NCBI GenBank assembly: GCA_025361565.1
Contig: JANYKN010000140.1
Location: forward strand, 158,945 to 222,944
Length of the DNA: 64,000 nt
Direction of reading: 5' to 3'
From: Bacteroidota bacterium
GTDB lineage: Bacteria; Bacteroidota; Bacteroidia; Bacteroidales; NBLH01
The notes beneath the pieces were generated by a model. The model saw only the letters and a list, made by a program, of their open reading frames with translations, was not told the origin of the DNA and made no database searches. The translations under genes and the position numbers were made by a program. This document shows, in pieces, positions 45,549 through 55,297 of the stretch (position 1 is its first letter; each line of letters starts with the position of its first letter).

Positions 45549-45998
45549 ATGAAAAACAAAGCATTAACAATCTCAATCTTAATTTTCACATTTGCATTTG
45601 CAATTTCTTGCAGTACGGGCTCAAATCAAAGTGAAAACACCAATAAAGACAGCGTTTCAGTAAAAACTGAAAAAACTGCAGTAACAGATTATTCTGGAGT
45701 TTATAAAACAAGTGGCGAAGGCATTTGCCAAATTGCAATCACTATTATTCAAAATGAACAGGGTATAGTTTATCAGATAAAGGGTGATAAATTGGATTGT
45801 GTTGGCAAAATAATTATTGAAGAAAGCGATGGAAATACTTATTTTTCATTCGATGGAAAGATTGCCGAAAATGCACCTAAAACCATTAGTGGCCAATTTA
45901 TTAATGGCACTATTATGATACAAAACTATGGCAATGCAATGAATGAGTATCATTTTTTTAAGCAGTGCGATGAAAAATACTTAGAATTCAAAAAATGA
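45549..45998 (+). CDS. Lipoprotein, unknown function
   Basis: A 149-residue lipoprotein (lipobox FAISCSTGS). The mature part has VYKTSGEGICQIAITIIQNEQGIVYQIKG and ends HFFKQCDEKYLEFKK, with cysteines suited to a disulfide. The fold appears to be a small beta-barrel lipocalin-like domain, inferred only from the alternation pattern. Its stop overlaps the start of the next lipoprotein by 4 bp, so the two are coupled in translation. Confidence 0.72.
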   Translation: MKNKALTISILIFTFAFAISCSTGSNQSENTNKDSVSVKTEKTAVTDYSGVYKTSGEGICQIAITIIQNEQGIVYQIKGDKLDCVGKIIIEESDGNTYFSFDGKIAENAPKTISGQFINGTIMIQNYGNAMNEYHFFKQCDEKYLEFKK

Positions 45999-46675
45999 GG
46001 ACAAAAAACTTAGTAATTGGCCTGATATCGGTATTGACTTTATTTACGGTATTGTCTTGCAATTCAGTAACAAATCCAGATAAAGAAAACAGCCTGGATA
46101 GTTTGCCACCTCAAAGAACCGTGCAATTATCAACAGCCGAAAAATCAGGATTAACCCTTTTTTTTACTTCATTTTCAGAGATTTACTTGCCAACTTTTAG
46201 TCAGGATAAAGTTCCGGATAGTTTACTCATTCAGTTTGGAGTGTATTATAATTATCGAAAGCATTTTAAAACTTTTAAACAAATTCCGAAGGACTCAAAA
46301 GCGAGCATTGATGAAACTCTTGTTGCCGATACAGCTTATCGCTTTTTTGGGCAAAAAATAAAAAAACATCAATCCATTGAAGGAATTGAATACAAGAACA
46401 ATAATTACTTAATATATAATTCTGATGGCGAGGTTTATCGTTTTTCTCAGATTTTGGAATTAACCGATTTAGGTGATGGGGTTTTTCAGGCAACAATCGA
46501 AATTTTCGATGCCAGCTCAGGTTTTACAGGTGATATCAATGCCAATCCCGAAACATGGAAAACAGCTGGAGATACCGACATTCCCAAAAGTGAAGGAAAA
46601 ATGAAAACCAAAATCCGGAAAGTCAATGAAAAGGGTAAAACTGGATATGTTTTATTGGAATATTTAAAATTGTAG
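45995..46675 (+). CDS. Lipoprotein, unknown function
   Basis: A 226-residue lipoprotein (lipobox TVLSCNSVT) that starts inside the stop of the preceding gene (ATGA overlap). The mature sequence includes QLSTAEKSGLTLFFTSFSEIYLPTF and a later KIRKVNEKGKTGYVLLEYLKL end. No family is recognised. The pair likely forms one complex or shares regulation. A GC-rich hairpin at 46681-46715 lies just after the stop. Confidence 0.72.
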   Translation: MRTKNLVIGLISVLTLFTVLSCNSVTNPDKENSLDSLPPQRTVQLSTAEKSGLTLFFTSFSEIYLPTFSQDKVPDSLLIQFGVYYNYRKHFKTFKQIPKDSKASIDETLVADTAYRFFGQKIKKHQSIEGIEYKNNNYLIYNSDGEVYRFSQILELTDLGDGVFQATIEIFDASSGFTGDINANPETWKTAGDTDIPKSEGKMKTKIRKVNEKGKTGYVLLEYLKL

Positions 46676-46680
46676 TAAAC

Positions 46681-46715
46681 AAACCCTGGCAGCATTTGAA
46701 ATTCTGCCGGGGTTT
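46681..46715 (+). terminator. Hairpin after the lipoprotein cluster
   Basis: The arms aaaccctggcag (46681-46692) and ctgccggggttt (46704-46715) pair over 12 positions with one wobble. It is followed by only a short T-rich stretch, so it may terminate weakly or stabilise the mRNA end. Confidence 0.6.
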
Positions 46716-46756
46716 ATAATTTACTGTTGATGTTTTCATATGTTAAAAAGTAAACC

Positions 46757-47572
46757 ATGAGATTTATATATGCACTATTTATCTTTTTATTTCTAACCAA
46801 TCCACTATTCTCACAAAATTATTCGAGCCTGATAATCAACAAGAAAACCAAACTTCCGATAGAATATGTTAATATTGGAATTGTCGGTAAAAACGTGGGC
46901 ACCGTTTCAGATATAAATGGAAAATACGATTTAACCATTGATTCGCAATTTAACAATGATACGCTTTTGGTTTCCTGTATTGGTTATTATCCTTTTTCGA
47001 TAAAAATCTCTGATTATCATAAACTTGCTGATAAAAATATTTATCTGGACGAAAAAATATTTGAAATACACGAAGTTGTTATAAAACCCAAAGATTATAA
47101 ACAGAAGATTTTGGGAGTTGAATCGAAATCCAAAATAATGTCGGCAGGATTTAAGGAAAACAAACTGGGTTATGAATTGGGCATTTTAATGAAAGTGAAG
47201 AAATCTGCCATTTTGGAAAAGGTAATCATAAATTTTTCGGCTTGTTCTTACGATACGATTTTTTATCGGCTCAATATATACAAATGCACCGATAAAATGC
47301 AGTTTGAGAACATCTTACAAAAACCGATTTACATCAAACTTCCAAAAGATAAAATCCATGAACCGGTTCTGATTGATTTAAAACCGATTGATTTGGTTGT
47401 TCAGGGCGATTTTTTAGTAACGCTCGAACATGTTAAAGATTTGGGCCCCGGCTATCTATATTTTTGTGCCGGAATAGGTAACAAAACTTATTATAGAAAA
47501 ACCAGCCAGGGAATATGGGAAACTGCCCCGGTCGGAATAAGCATAAGTGTTGATGCAAAAGTTGAAAAATAG
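46757..47572 (+). CDS. Secreted CarboxypepD_reg-like domain protein
   Basis: A 271-residue protein with a signal peptide ending about LFSQ-NYS. Residues about 22-100 form the CarboxypepD_reg-like domain: INKKTKLPIEYVNIGIVGKNVGTVSDINGKYDLTI and LLVSCIGYYPFSI. The C-terminal 170 residues are beta-rich and end SVDAKVEK. In Bacteroidota this layout occurs in envelope proteins linked to outer-membrane transport, but no TonB barrel follows. It is 81 bp after the lipoprotein cluster and 71 bp before a Rieske enzyme; the role is unknown. Confidence 0.72.
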   Translation: MRFIYALFIFLFLTNPLFSQNYSSLIINKKTKLPIEYVNIGIVGKNVGTVSDINGKYDLTIDSQFNNDTLLVSCIGYYPFSIKISDYHKLADKNIYLDEKIFEIHEVVIKPKDYKQKILGVESKSKIMSAGFKENKLGYELGILMKVKKSAILEKVIINFSACSYDTIFYRLNIYKCTDKMQFENILQKPIYIKLPKDKIHEPVLIDLKPIDLVVQGDFLVTLEHVKDLGPGYLYFCAGIGNKTYYRKTSQGIWETAPVGISISVDAKVEK

Positions 47573-47643
47573 AATCTTTTGTTTATTAAAAATTTGGCCG
47601 ATTATTAGTACTTTATTTATCTGATTTTCAAAAACCAATCGCT

Positions 47644-48612
47644 ATGATTTATAACCAATGGTACCTCATCCTTGAATCGAAAGAATTAAAGAAAAAGCCT
47701 ATTCAGATTAAACGTTTGAATGAAAACATGGCTTTGTGGCGCGACGAAAACAACCAGGTATGCTGCATTGCAGATAAATGCTGTCATCGTGGTGCATCGC
47801 TGGGTTGTGGAAAAACAATCAATGGAAAGCTGGAATGTCCGTTTCATGGTTTTCTTTTTGATAAAACAGGCAAAGTAACCATGATCCCGGCAAATGGTAA
47901 GAACACTCCTACTCCGGCGGCCATGAAAGTGATTTCGTATCAAACATACGAAAAGTATGGATTTATTTGGATTTGGTGGGGCGATGATGACAAAATAACT
48001 CAGGAGCCCTTTTTCTTTAAAGAACTCGGACAATTTTCGTATTCAAGCTTCTGTGACAATTGGAATGTTCACTATTCCAGAGCAATAGAAAACCAGTTGG
48101 ATGTAGTTCATATTCCATTTATCCATAAAACAACCATTGGCCGTGGAGGAAAAACATTGGTTAATGGACCAGTGGTTGTTCTTGAAAATGAATTGCTTAC
48201 ATTTTACGTGAATAATGTGAAGGACGATGGGAAAACAATTCCTCTAAAACCCAATGAAATTGAAGGTTATGAAAACTTTTTTTATCTACAGTTTCATTAT
48301 CCAAATATTTGGCAGAATTTTATTTCTGATAAAATAAGGGCGTTCGCAGCTTTTGTGCCTATTGACGAAGAAAACACGGTTATTTATATTCGATACTATC
48401 AAAAAATGATTAAGATTCCGATTTTGAAACAACTTTTTAATTATATCGGTAAAATATCGAGCATAATCATCTTAAATCAGGACAAAAAAGTGGTTGCCAC
48501 ACAATTGCCCAAGAAAAGCGATTTAAAGCTGGGAGAACATCTTATTATGGGAGATAAACCGATTCTGGAGTATCGAAAACATAGACAACAACTTTTAGAG
48601 CAAAACTTATAA
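47644..48612 (+). CDS. Rieske non-heme iron oxygenase (ring-hydroxylating alpha-subunit-like)
   Basis: A 322-residue protein with both parts of a Rieske oxygenase. The 2Fe-2S site is C46-x-H48 (DKCCHRG) and C65-x2-H68 (ECPFHGF). The mononuclear iron site has D153-x2-H156-x4-H161 in QLDVVHIPFIHK. The protein is shorter than typical ring-hydroxylating dioxygenases (about 450 residues) and lacks an obvious beta subunit and reductase nearby. Its length and layout fit the family that includes PaO/VanA-type monooxygenases. It should be cytoplasmic. The substrate is unknown; an orphan terminal oxygenase needs an external electron donor. Confidence 0.9.
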   Translation: MIYNQWYLILESKELKKKPIQIKRLNENMALWRDENNQVCCIADKCCHRGASLGCGKTINGKLECPFHGFLFDKTGKVTMIPANGKNTPTPAAMKVISYQTYEKYGFIWIWWGDDDKITQEPFFFKELGQFSYSSFCDNWNVHYSRAIENQLDVVHIPFIHKTTIGRGGKTLVNGPVVVLENELLTFYVNNVKDDGKTIPLKPNEIEGYENFFYLQFHYPNIWQNFISDKIRAFAAFVPIDEENTVIYIRYYQKMIKIPILKQLFNYIGKISSIIILNQDKKVVATQLPKKSDLKLGEHLIMGDKPILEYRKHRQQLLEQNL

Positions 48613-48953
48613 TTAGAAATCTGTAATTATTTATTTTTCTGTTAGCCAATAGGTTCTCGCACCTCTTTTAAAAATTTAACTAGCCGATAATATCTGCCAA
48701 ATTCAACCTATATTTTTAAATAAAAAATGGACATAAATCCCTTTAATTAAAAGGTTACAGAAGGAATTTGCAAAGTTATTCTAAATTACAAACAATGTTG
48801 GCTTAAACCAATACGTATAAAAGTAATTATGTACTTAATTATTCTTATTGAAATGAAGTTAATCAATCAAGTTGATTAATTTTTAAATTAGTTTTGATAT
48901 CCAAACGGTTAATTTATTTTTTGTGATATTTTCGTTAAGTAGGGTCTGTTGAA
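48613..48953. other. AT-rich spacer, no gene seen
   Basis: This spacer follows the Rieske gene and precedes the hairpin array. No gene, terminator or promoter could be supported. Confidence 0.35.
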
Positions 48954-49110
48954 AAAGTCTGAAAGACTTTAACTATGAATAACCGCCGGTGAAACCGGTG
49001 GAAAGAATGATAGCACATAGCAACCCTGAAAGGGTTGAACAGACTATGGTTCAACCCTTTTAGGGTTGTTTTCTGTGTCTTAAATTTATATCCCCGCACT
49101 TCGTACGGGG
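48954..49110. repeat. Array of five short hairpins, four with GAA/TTC loops
   Basis: Hairpins in order: aaagtct-gaa-agacttt (48954-48970), ccgccggt-gaa-accggtgg (48983-49001), caaccct-gaa-agggttg (49021-49037), caaccct-ttt-agggttg (about 49051-49067) and ccccgcac-ttc-gtacgggg (49092-49110, one mismatch). The third and fourth share arms. Such GC-rich hairpins contrast with the surrounding AT-rich DNA. They look like several REP-type repeats inserted next to each other in an intergenic region. Function could be mRNA stability, termination or binding by a nucleoid or REP-associated protein; none is shown. Confidence 0.72.
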
Positions 49111-49227
49111 ATATTCAAAGTTTAATCCTATCTGTATACTTAATAAAATGGTCAGCAAGTACACTTTAATTAACCGTTATTGAAATAAAAAGTTTAAATT
49201 TACTTTAGGATTACAATCAGCAAAGCG

Positions 49228-52200
49228 ATGAAAAAGCAAAATCCAATCAATACAGATAAAGACAAACTGCGGCAAAAGGCTAATGCTCAGCTGAAAAAGA
49301 GCAAAGAACAAAAGGCACAGAATTTTTCTGAATCTGAAATACATAAACTTTATCATGAGCTACAAATTCATCAAATTGAGCTCGAAATGCAGAACAATGA
49401 GCTTATAATTGCAAAAGATCTGGTACAAGAAGCTGCTGATGAGAAATATACCAAACTTTATAATTTATCTCCCTCAGGTTATTTTTCAATTTCAAAAGAA
49501 GGCAAAATTATCGGGTTAAACAAAAGTGGGGCAACTATTTTGGGCATTGAGCAGGAAGCTTTAATAAACACACAATTTGACTTATATATTTCTGACGATT
49601 CGAAACAAATTTTCAGCAAGTACCTTAATTCGGTATTAAACTCCAATAACATTGAAACTTGCGATATAATTCTTAAATCAGGCAATCCTAAAATAAAATA
49701 TGTTCACCTTAATGGAATAGTTGGCGAAAATGCAGAACATTGCCTTGTAACCCTATTCGATAATTCTGAATCAAAACTAGCAGAAATTGCTTTAAAAGAA
49801 AGCGAACAAAAGTTCAAAGATTTTGTAAACCATTCACCCAATTTAATATACAAATATTCAAATTTAAGAGGTAGTCTGTTTTGGTCCGATAGCGTAAAAA
49901 GTATCTTAGGATATTCACCCGAAGAAATCCAGAAGATTCCTTTTATGTTGATCAATTCCGTTCATCCAGACTTTAAGGCTCTTGTGCAAAAGGCAATTGA
50001 TGATGATGAAAAAGGAACGAATTTCAGCATTGAATATCGAATAAGAACAAAGTCCGGAAATTGGATTTGGCTGCACAATGCGTTTAAGAATAAAACAAAA
50101 GTTGGCAATGAAACAATTATCGAAGGCTATGCAACTGATATTACCGCCCGAAAAGAAGCCGAGCTTGCACAAAAAATCTCTGAAGAAAGGTACCGTGTAA
50201 TTGTTGAAACATCCTACGAAGGATTTTGGATATGTGACCAAAATGGCAAATTCATCGATGTAAATCCTGCATTCTGCCAATTGGTAGCATACACCAGGGA
50301 AGAATTACTAAACATGTACATTTCAGATATTGAAGCTATTGAAAGTGAGGAAGAAACAAAATTACACCTTGCAAAAGTAATAGAATTAGGTAAAGATCGA
50401 TTTGAAACCGCACATTTACGAAAAGATGGCAGTATTGTCCATGTTGAAATAATTACCTCCATTATTCCATCTTCCAATGGCCATTTGGTTGTTTTTGCTC
50501 ATGATATCAGTGAACGTAAAAATTCGGAAAAAGCATTGAAAGAAAGCGAATTAAAATATCGTTTTCTTGCCGAGAATATTTCGGATGTAATATGGATTTA
50601 TGATATTTCCAATAAAAAATTCCAATACATCAGCCCATCTATTTTTCAATTGCTTGGATATTCGCCAGAAGAACTTTCATTGCACGGTTTGAAAAAATTT
50701 ATGGAGGCAGAAACCCTTCAGCATATAAAAAATATCAATCGGGCACGTATCGAAGAATTTATTAATGGAACTCCAAAAAACTATAAGGATTCTGTCCCTC
50801 AGCATTGCAAGGATGGAACTCTTAAATGGGTAGAAATGATTTCTAAATTTCAGTATGCAACTGATGGAAGCATCATATTAACCGGAGTTTCGCGCGATGT
50901 TACCGAAAGTAAATCGATGGCTGATGCGCTCCATGAAAATGAGGAGCATTTGCAACTTCTAATCAAAGGCACACAAGATTATTATTTTCGCTTGAAAATA
51001 AGCGAGGAAGGCAAGCCTTTTATGGAATTTGTAAGCGACAATTATTATGCTACCACCGGAAAAACTATCGCTCAAGTTGAAACTATCGAAAGCTGGAAAG
51101 ATATTATTCATCCCGATGATATCGAAATGGTTGTAAACAGTCTTTACGATATTATTAAAACAGGGAACAGTGCAAATTTCGAATGTAGATCGATAGTCAA
51201 TAAAAATTTACGGCATATCGAATTAAACTCTTTTCCAATCATTGATGAAAAAAATGGCAAAGTAACTTATATTCTGGGGTCTGTAAAGGATATCACGTTA
51301 AGAAAAAATGCCGAAGAAGCCTTACTTGATAGTAATAAAAGATTTAATACCCTCGCAGATAATTTGCCAGCATTTGTGGCATATGTAAATGCGAATACCT
51401 TGGAATATGAATTTGTGAATAAGCCTTATCAACAATCATTCGGAATACCAATTGAGAAAATACTCGGAGCCCAGGTTAAAGATGTAATTGGAGAAACCAA
51501 TTATCAATTTGCATTAAAACATATTGAAAAAGTTAGAGAAGGAAAAACTGCCTCTTACGAAACTGTTTTTAACATGATTGGTGGAAAGCGATGGATTAGT
51601 GTAAATTACGTTCCTGATTTCGATAAAAATGGAAATGTTGCATCGATTATTGTACTTTCATATGATATTACCGAGCGCAAACTTGTAGAACAAGCGCTGT
51701 TTAAAAATGAAATTATTTTGAACATCGTCCAGCAACTAAGCAAAACCGGAGGTTGGGAATATGATGTTGAAGAACAAAGCATGTATTGGACAGAAGAAAC
51801 TTATCGAATCCACGAAATAGGAAAACCTCTAATCCTATTTGGTTCGAAAGAACATATTGGCCGCGGGGTTGAATGCTATAATCCCGACGACAGACCTATT
51901 GTTCTAGCTGCATTTAATAATTGTATCTCCAAAGGTGAGCCTTATGATTTGGAGCTCCCTTTCACTACTTTTAAAGGCCACCATATTTGGATTAAAACTA
52001 CTGCTAAAGCATTGAAAGACAGCTCAGGTAAAATTACCAAAGTTGTTGGAAATATCATGGACATTACCGAACGGAAAAATGCAGAATTAATAATAAAAAC
52101 GCAGAACCAGGAACTTATCAAACTGAATGCTGACAAAGATCGTTTTATAACCATCCTTGCCCACGATTTAAAAAATCCGTTCAATGCGCTTATGGGTTTG

Positions 52201-52812
52201 TCTGAATTATTAGCCAAAAATATGCGCAAATATGATATGGAAAATATTGAAAATTTGATCAATGTAATCTACCGCACAGCAAAACGAACCTATAATTTAT
52301 TGGAAGAGTTATTGTTATGGGCCAGGGCGCAATCCGGCAAATTACCTTTTGAACTTCAAAAACTTAACTTGGCAAAAGCTTGTGATGAAGTTGCAGAAGA
52401 GTTGAAAATAGCTGCCTTTGCTAAAAATATTACAGTAAGTATGGCATTTATGGAAGATCTCAATGTTTTTGCGGATATCAATATGTTGAAAACAGTTTTG
52501 CGCAACCTGCTTTCAAATGCCATCAAATTTACAAACAACGGAGGTAAGATTGATATTAATGCATATCAAAACCAGACAAAAGTTACCATTGCGGTCTCTG
52601 ATAATGGAATTGGAATGAGCCCAGAAACAGTAAACAAATTGTTTGATATTTCGCAAACCTATACCACAAAAGGTACTGCCGATGAAACAGGAACAGGGCT
52701 GGGTTTGTTGCTTTGCAAAGAATTTGTTGAAAAACATGGAGGTTCAATCTCAATTGAAAGTGAACTGGGAAAAGGCAGCAGTTTTATATTTACTTTGCTA
52801 AATCCATATTGA
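49228..52812 (+). CDS. Soluble multi-PAS sensor histidine kinase (1194 aa)
   Basis: A cytoplasmic kinase with no membrane segment. The N-terminal region is coiled coil, with FSESEIHKLYHELQIHQIELEMQNNEL, shared with the next gene. Seven PAS domains follow, starting about residues 75, 195, 325, 445, 580, 705 and 825, some with PAC motifs (ITARKEAE, ISERKNSE, ITERKLVE). The kinase core has H979 in ILAHDLKNPFNALMGL (HisKA type) and an HATPase with NLLSNAIKFTN, DNGIGMS and GTGLGLLLCKEF. The next gene is a shorter paralogue with the same ends. No response regulator is adjacent, so the partner is unknown. Confidence 0.92.
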   Translation: MKKQNPINTDKDKLRQKANAQLKKSKEQKAQNFSESEIHKLYHELQIHQIELEMQNNELIIAKDLVQEAADEKYTKLYNLSPSGYFSISKEGKIIGLNKSGATILGIEQEALINTQFDLYISDDSKQIFSKYLNSVLNSNNIETCDIILKSGNPKIKYVHLNGIVGENAEHCLVTLFDNSESKLAEIALKESEQKFKDFVNHSPNLIYKYSNLRGSLFWSDSVKSILGYSPEEIQKIPFMLINSVHPDFKALVQKAIDDDEKGTNFSIEYRIRTKSGNWIWLHNAFKNKTKVGNETIIEGYATDITARKEAELAQKISEERYRVIVETSYEGFWICDQNGKFIDVNPAFCQLVAYTREELLNMYISDIEAIESEEETKLHLAKVIELGKDRFETAHLRKDGSIVHVEIITSIIPSSNGHLVVFAHDISERKNSEKALKESELKYRFLAENISDVIWIYDISNKKFQYISPSIFQLLGYSPEELSLHGLKKFMEAETLQHIKNINRARIEEFINGTPKNYKDSVPQHCKDGTLKWVEMISKFQYATDGSIILTGVSRDVTESKSMADALHENEEHLQLLIKGTQDYYFRLKISEEGKPFMEFVSDNYYATTGKTIAQVETIESWKDIIHPDDIEMVVNSLYDIIKTGNSANFECRSIVNKNLRHIELNSFPIIDEKNGKVTYILGSVKDITLRKNAEEALLDSNKRFNTLADNLPAFVAYVNANTLEYEFVNKPYQQSFGIPIEKILGAQVKDVIGETNYQFALKHIEKVREGKTASYETVFNMIGGKRWISVNYVPDFDKNGNVASIIVLSYDITERKLVEQALFKNEIILNIVQQLSKTGGWEYDVEEQSMYWTEETYRIHEIGKPLILFGSKEHIGRGVECYNPDDRPIVLAAFNNCISKGEPYDLELPFTTFKGHHIWIKTTAKALKDSSGKITKVVGNIMDITERKNAELIIKTQNQELIKLNADKDRFITILAHDLKNPFNALMGLSELLAKNMRKYDMENIENLINVIYRTAKRTYNLLEELLLWARAQSGKLPFELQKLNLAKACDEVAEELKIAAFAKNITVSMAFMEDLNVFADINMLKTVLRNLLSNAIKFTNNGGKIDINAYQNQTKVTIAVSDNGIGMSPETVNKLFDISQTYTTKGTADETGTGLGLLLCKEFVEKHGGSISIESELGKGSSFIFTLLNPY

Positions 52813-52943
52813 ATTCACGATTTTAATAAAAAAACGTTACATTTGATACGTTAAACCAAAAATACTAAAAACAGTTTAAATCTTAACTTACAATATTTAG
52901 TAATCTATTGAATTTCAATAAATAACATTTTTACCGTTTACAG

Positions 52944-52951
52944 TATATTTG
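52944..52951 (+). promoter_or_regulatory. Candidate -7 box TATATTTG
   Basis: Exact TAnnTTTG match 80 bp upstream of the second PAS kinase. The nearest upstream TTG (52908-52910) is 33 bp away, outside normal spacing. This site could allow separate expression of the paralogue. Confidence 0.4.
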
Positions 52952-53031
52952 ATTTTGGCAAATTAATAGAATTATAACCAGCTCTTTACCAGATAAAAGA
53001 AATTAATCTTAACCGATGAATTTATTTTGGC

Positions 53032-55089
53032 ATGAAGAATCTAAATTTCAAAAATACAGATGCTGAACATCTTCGCCAAAAGGCAGAAGAGTTGTTGAAA
53101 AAGAACAAGCTAACAACAGCTCAGCCAATTGATGAATCTTCAAGGCTAAAACTCTTTCATGAGCTGCAAGTGCATCAGATTGAACTTGAAATGCAGAACG
53201 AAGAGCTTACAATTGCCAAAACACAAGCCAAAGAACTGGCCGATAATAAATATGCAAGATTATATGATTTATCGCCATGTGGATATTTTACAATTTCTGC
53301 CGATGGTAAAATTATCGAATTAAACCAAAGTGCCGCAGATATTCTTGGAAGAGAAAAGAATGTTTTGGTAAATGAACAGTTCATCAATTTTCTTTCCAAT
53401 GATTCAAAATCAATCTTTAATCCTTTTTTTAGGAATATTTTCAGGAACAAAACAAAAGAAACCTGCTATGTAGAAATTGAACAAATTGGCTCACATCCAT
53501 TAATTATCCACTTAACAGGTATTATTGACGAAAATAATGAACAGTGCCTTTTAACCGTATTTGATATTACTGAGCGTCTGATAGCCGAAGAAGCGCATAA
53601 AAGCAGCGAAGAAAAATACAGCACATTATTCGACAATATCGGCGAAGGCATTGGATTTGTTAATCCGGATGAAGAATTTGTATTGGTGAATCCGGCAGCC
53701 GAAAAAATTTTCGGAGTTGGCAAAAATGAATTAATTGGTAAAAATCTCCGTTTGTTTCTAAGCCCGGAACAATATTCCACAATATTGAATCAAACAAAAG
53801 TGCGTAAATCAGGTGAACGGAGCAATTATGATTTTGAATTGCTTCAACCCGGCGGCAGAGTTCGAAATATAAATGTTACGGCTGTCCCTCAATTTGATAT
53901 CAACGGAAAATATATCGGAGCACTTGGCATTTTTAGTGATATCACTAAAAAGAAGAAAATAGAGCAAGCACTAATTGAAAGTGAAGAAAAATTCAGAACC
54001 TTAGTGGCCAATATTCAAGGCGCAGTTTATCGGTGTGCAATTACAGATCCGTATGAAACTGAATATTTTAGTGAACCAATAAAAGCAATTACTGGCTATA
54101 GTGCCGATGAATTTATATCCAAAAAAATATTTTTTGGCGAGCTTATTCATCCAGATGATAGAGACCGGGTTGCTTTTGAAATTGCACAAGGTATTCAACA
54201 AAATAAAGAATACGAGGTTGAGTACCAGATTAAAAATGGGGATGGCATTTGGCTTTGGGTATTTGAGCGGGGAAAGGCCGTCCATGACAGCAATGGCGTA
54301 GCAATCTACCTTATTGGTGTAATTATTAATATTTCCGACCGTAAAAGTGCAGAGATACAACTGCAAAAAAATGCTATTGAATTAAAGGCTCATATTACTG
54401 ACAAAGACCGTTTTATCAGTATTCTGGCTCACGATTTAAGAAATCCTTTTAGTGTTTTGTTGGGTTTTTCGGGTTTGCTATCTAAAAATATCCATAGTTA
54501 TAATATTGATAAAATTGAAAATCAGGTAAATATAATACATCAAACATCAAAACAAACGTTTCAGTTATTGGATGATTTATTGTTATGGGCGCGGGCTCAA
54601 ACCGGAAAATTGCCCTATAACCCACAAAAAATAAATTTTGAATCCATTTGTAAAGAAACGGTAGAAGTAATGAAAGCAGCTGCTGTCGCCAAAAATTTAA
54701 CAATCGAATATCTGCCCATAAATGATATCCATATTTCTGCCGATATCAATATGTTAAGTACCATTTTACGTAACTTGATTTCGAATGCCATTAAATTTAC
54801 AAAAAACAATGGAAAGATTTTTCTTTTTGCCGAAGAAAATCATAAGGATATAACAATAAGTGTTTCTGATAATGGCATTGGAATGACAAAAGAAAATTTA
54901 AACAAATTGTTTGATATTTCGCAAACACACACCACAAAAGGAACTGAAAATGAAAGCGGAACAGGCTTAGGATTATTGCTTTGTAAAGATTTTGTAGAAA
55001 AACACGGTGGTAGAATTTGGGCTGAAAGTGAACTGGGAAAAGGCAGTACGTTCAGTTTTACTTTGCCTGGCACCCTTCAGGTGGATTAA
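53032..55089 (+). CDS. Soluble PAS sensor histidine kinase (685 aa), tandem paralogue
   Basis: A shorter paralogue of the preceding kinase. The N-terminal coiled coil SRLKLFHELQVHQIELEMQNEEL and the first PAS (YARLYDLSPCGYFTISADGK) match the neighbour. Three PAS domains in all, starting about residues 75, 197 and 320, precede the kinase core: H467 in ILAHDLRNPFSVLLGF, N box NLISNAIKFTKN, G boxes DNGIGMT and GTGLGLLLCKDF. No membrane segment. It lies 219 bp after the first kinase. Compared with the 1194-residue copy it has four fewer PAS domains. Signal and partner regulator are unknown. Confidence 0.92.
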   Translation: MKNLNFKNTDAEHLRQKAEELLKKNKLTTAQPIDESSRLKLFHELQVHQIELEMQNEELTIAKTQAKELADNKYARLYDLSPCGYFTISADGKIIELNQSAADILGREKNVLVNEQFINFLSNDSKSIFNPFFRNIFRNKTKETCYVEIEQIGSHPLIIHLTGIIDENNEQCLLTVFDITERLIAEEAHKSSEEKYSTLFDNIGEGIGFVNPDEEFVLVNPAAEKIFGVGKNELIGKNLRLFLSPEQYSTILNQTKVRKSGERSNYDFELLQPGGRVRNINVTAVPQFDINGKYIGALGIFSDITKKKKIEQALIESEEKFRTLVANIQGAVYRCAITDPYETEYFSEPIKAITGYSADEFISKKIFFGELIHPDDRDRVAFEIAQGIQQNKEYEVEYQIKNGDGIWLWVFERGKAVHDSNGVAIYLIGVIINISDRKSAEIQLQKNAIELKAHITDKDRFISILAHDLRNPFSVLLGFSGLLSKNIHSYNIDKIENQVNIIHQTSKQTFQLLDDLLLWARAQTGKLPYNPQKINFESICKETVEVMKAAAVAKNLTIEYLPINDIHISADINMLSTILRNLISNAIKFTKNNGKIFLFAEENHKDITISVSDNGIGMTKENLNKLFDISQTHTTKGTENESGTGLGLLLCKDFVEKHGGRIWAESELGKGSTFSFTLPGTLQVD

Positions 55090-55297
55090 AATACTCTAAA
55101 TGGTGAATTTGCAAATAAAAACAACACTTTGCTGTAAACATAAATTTTATAGGTTTCTAAACTGAAACTTGATTAATCCAAATCTAAATACTCGTAAATG
55201 CAATCATTTTTAAATTGATAATCCAAAACCCACAACATCTGTAATTTCTGTTTAAATTAATTGGTTTTTCAACTTAATTTTCCAATTACACAACATC
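55090..55297. other. AT-rich spacer, no gene seen
   Basis: The spacer follows the second PAS kinase. It has no recognised feature before the promoter at 55298. Confidence 0.3.

Noticed and set aside
48954..49110. CRISPR array interpretation of the hairpin cluster.
   Set aside because: Stems differ in sequence, spacing is irregular, and no cas gene is in the window.
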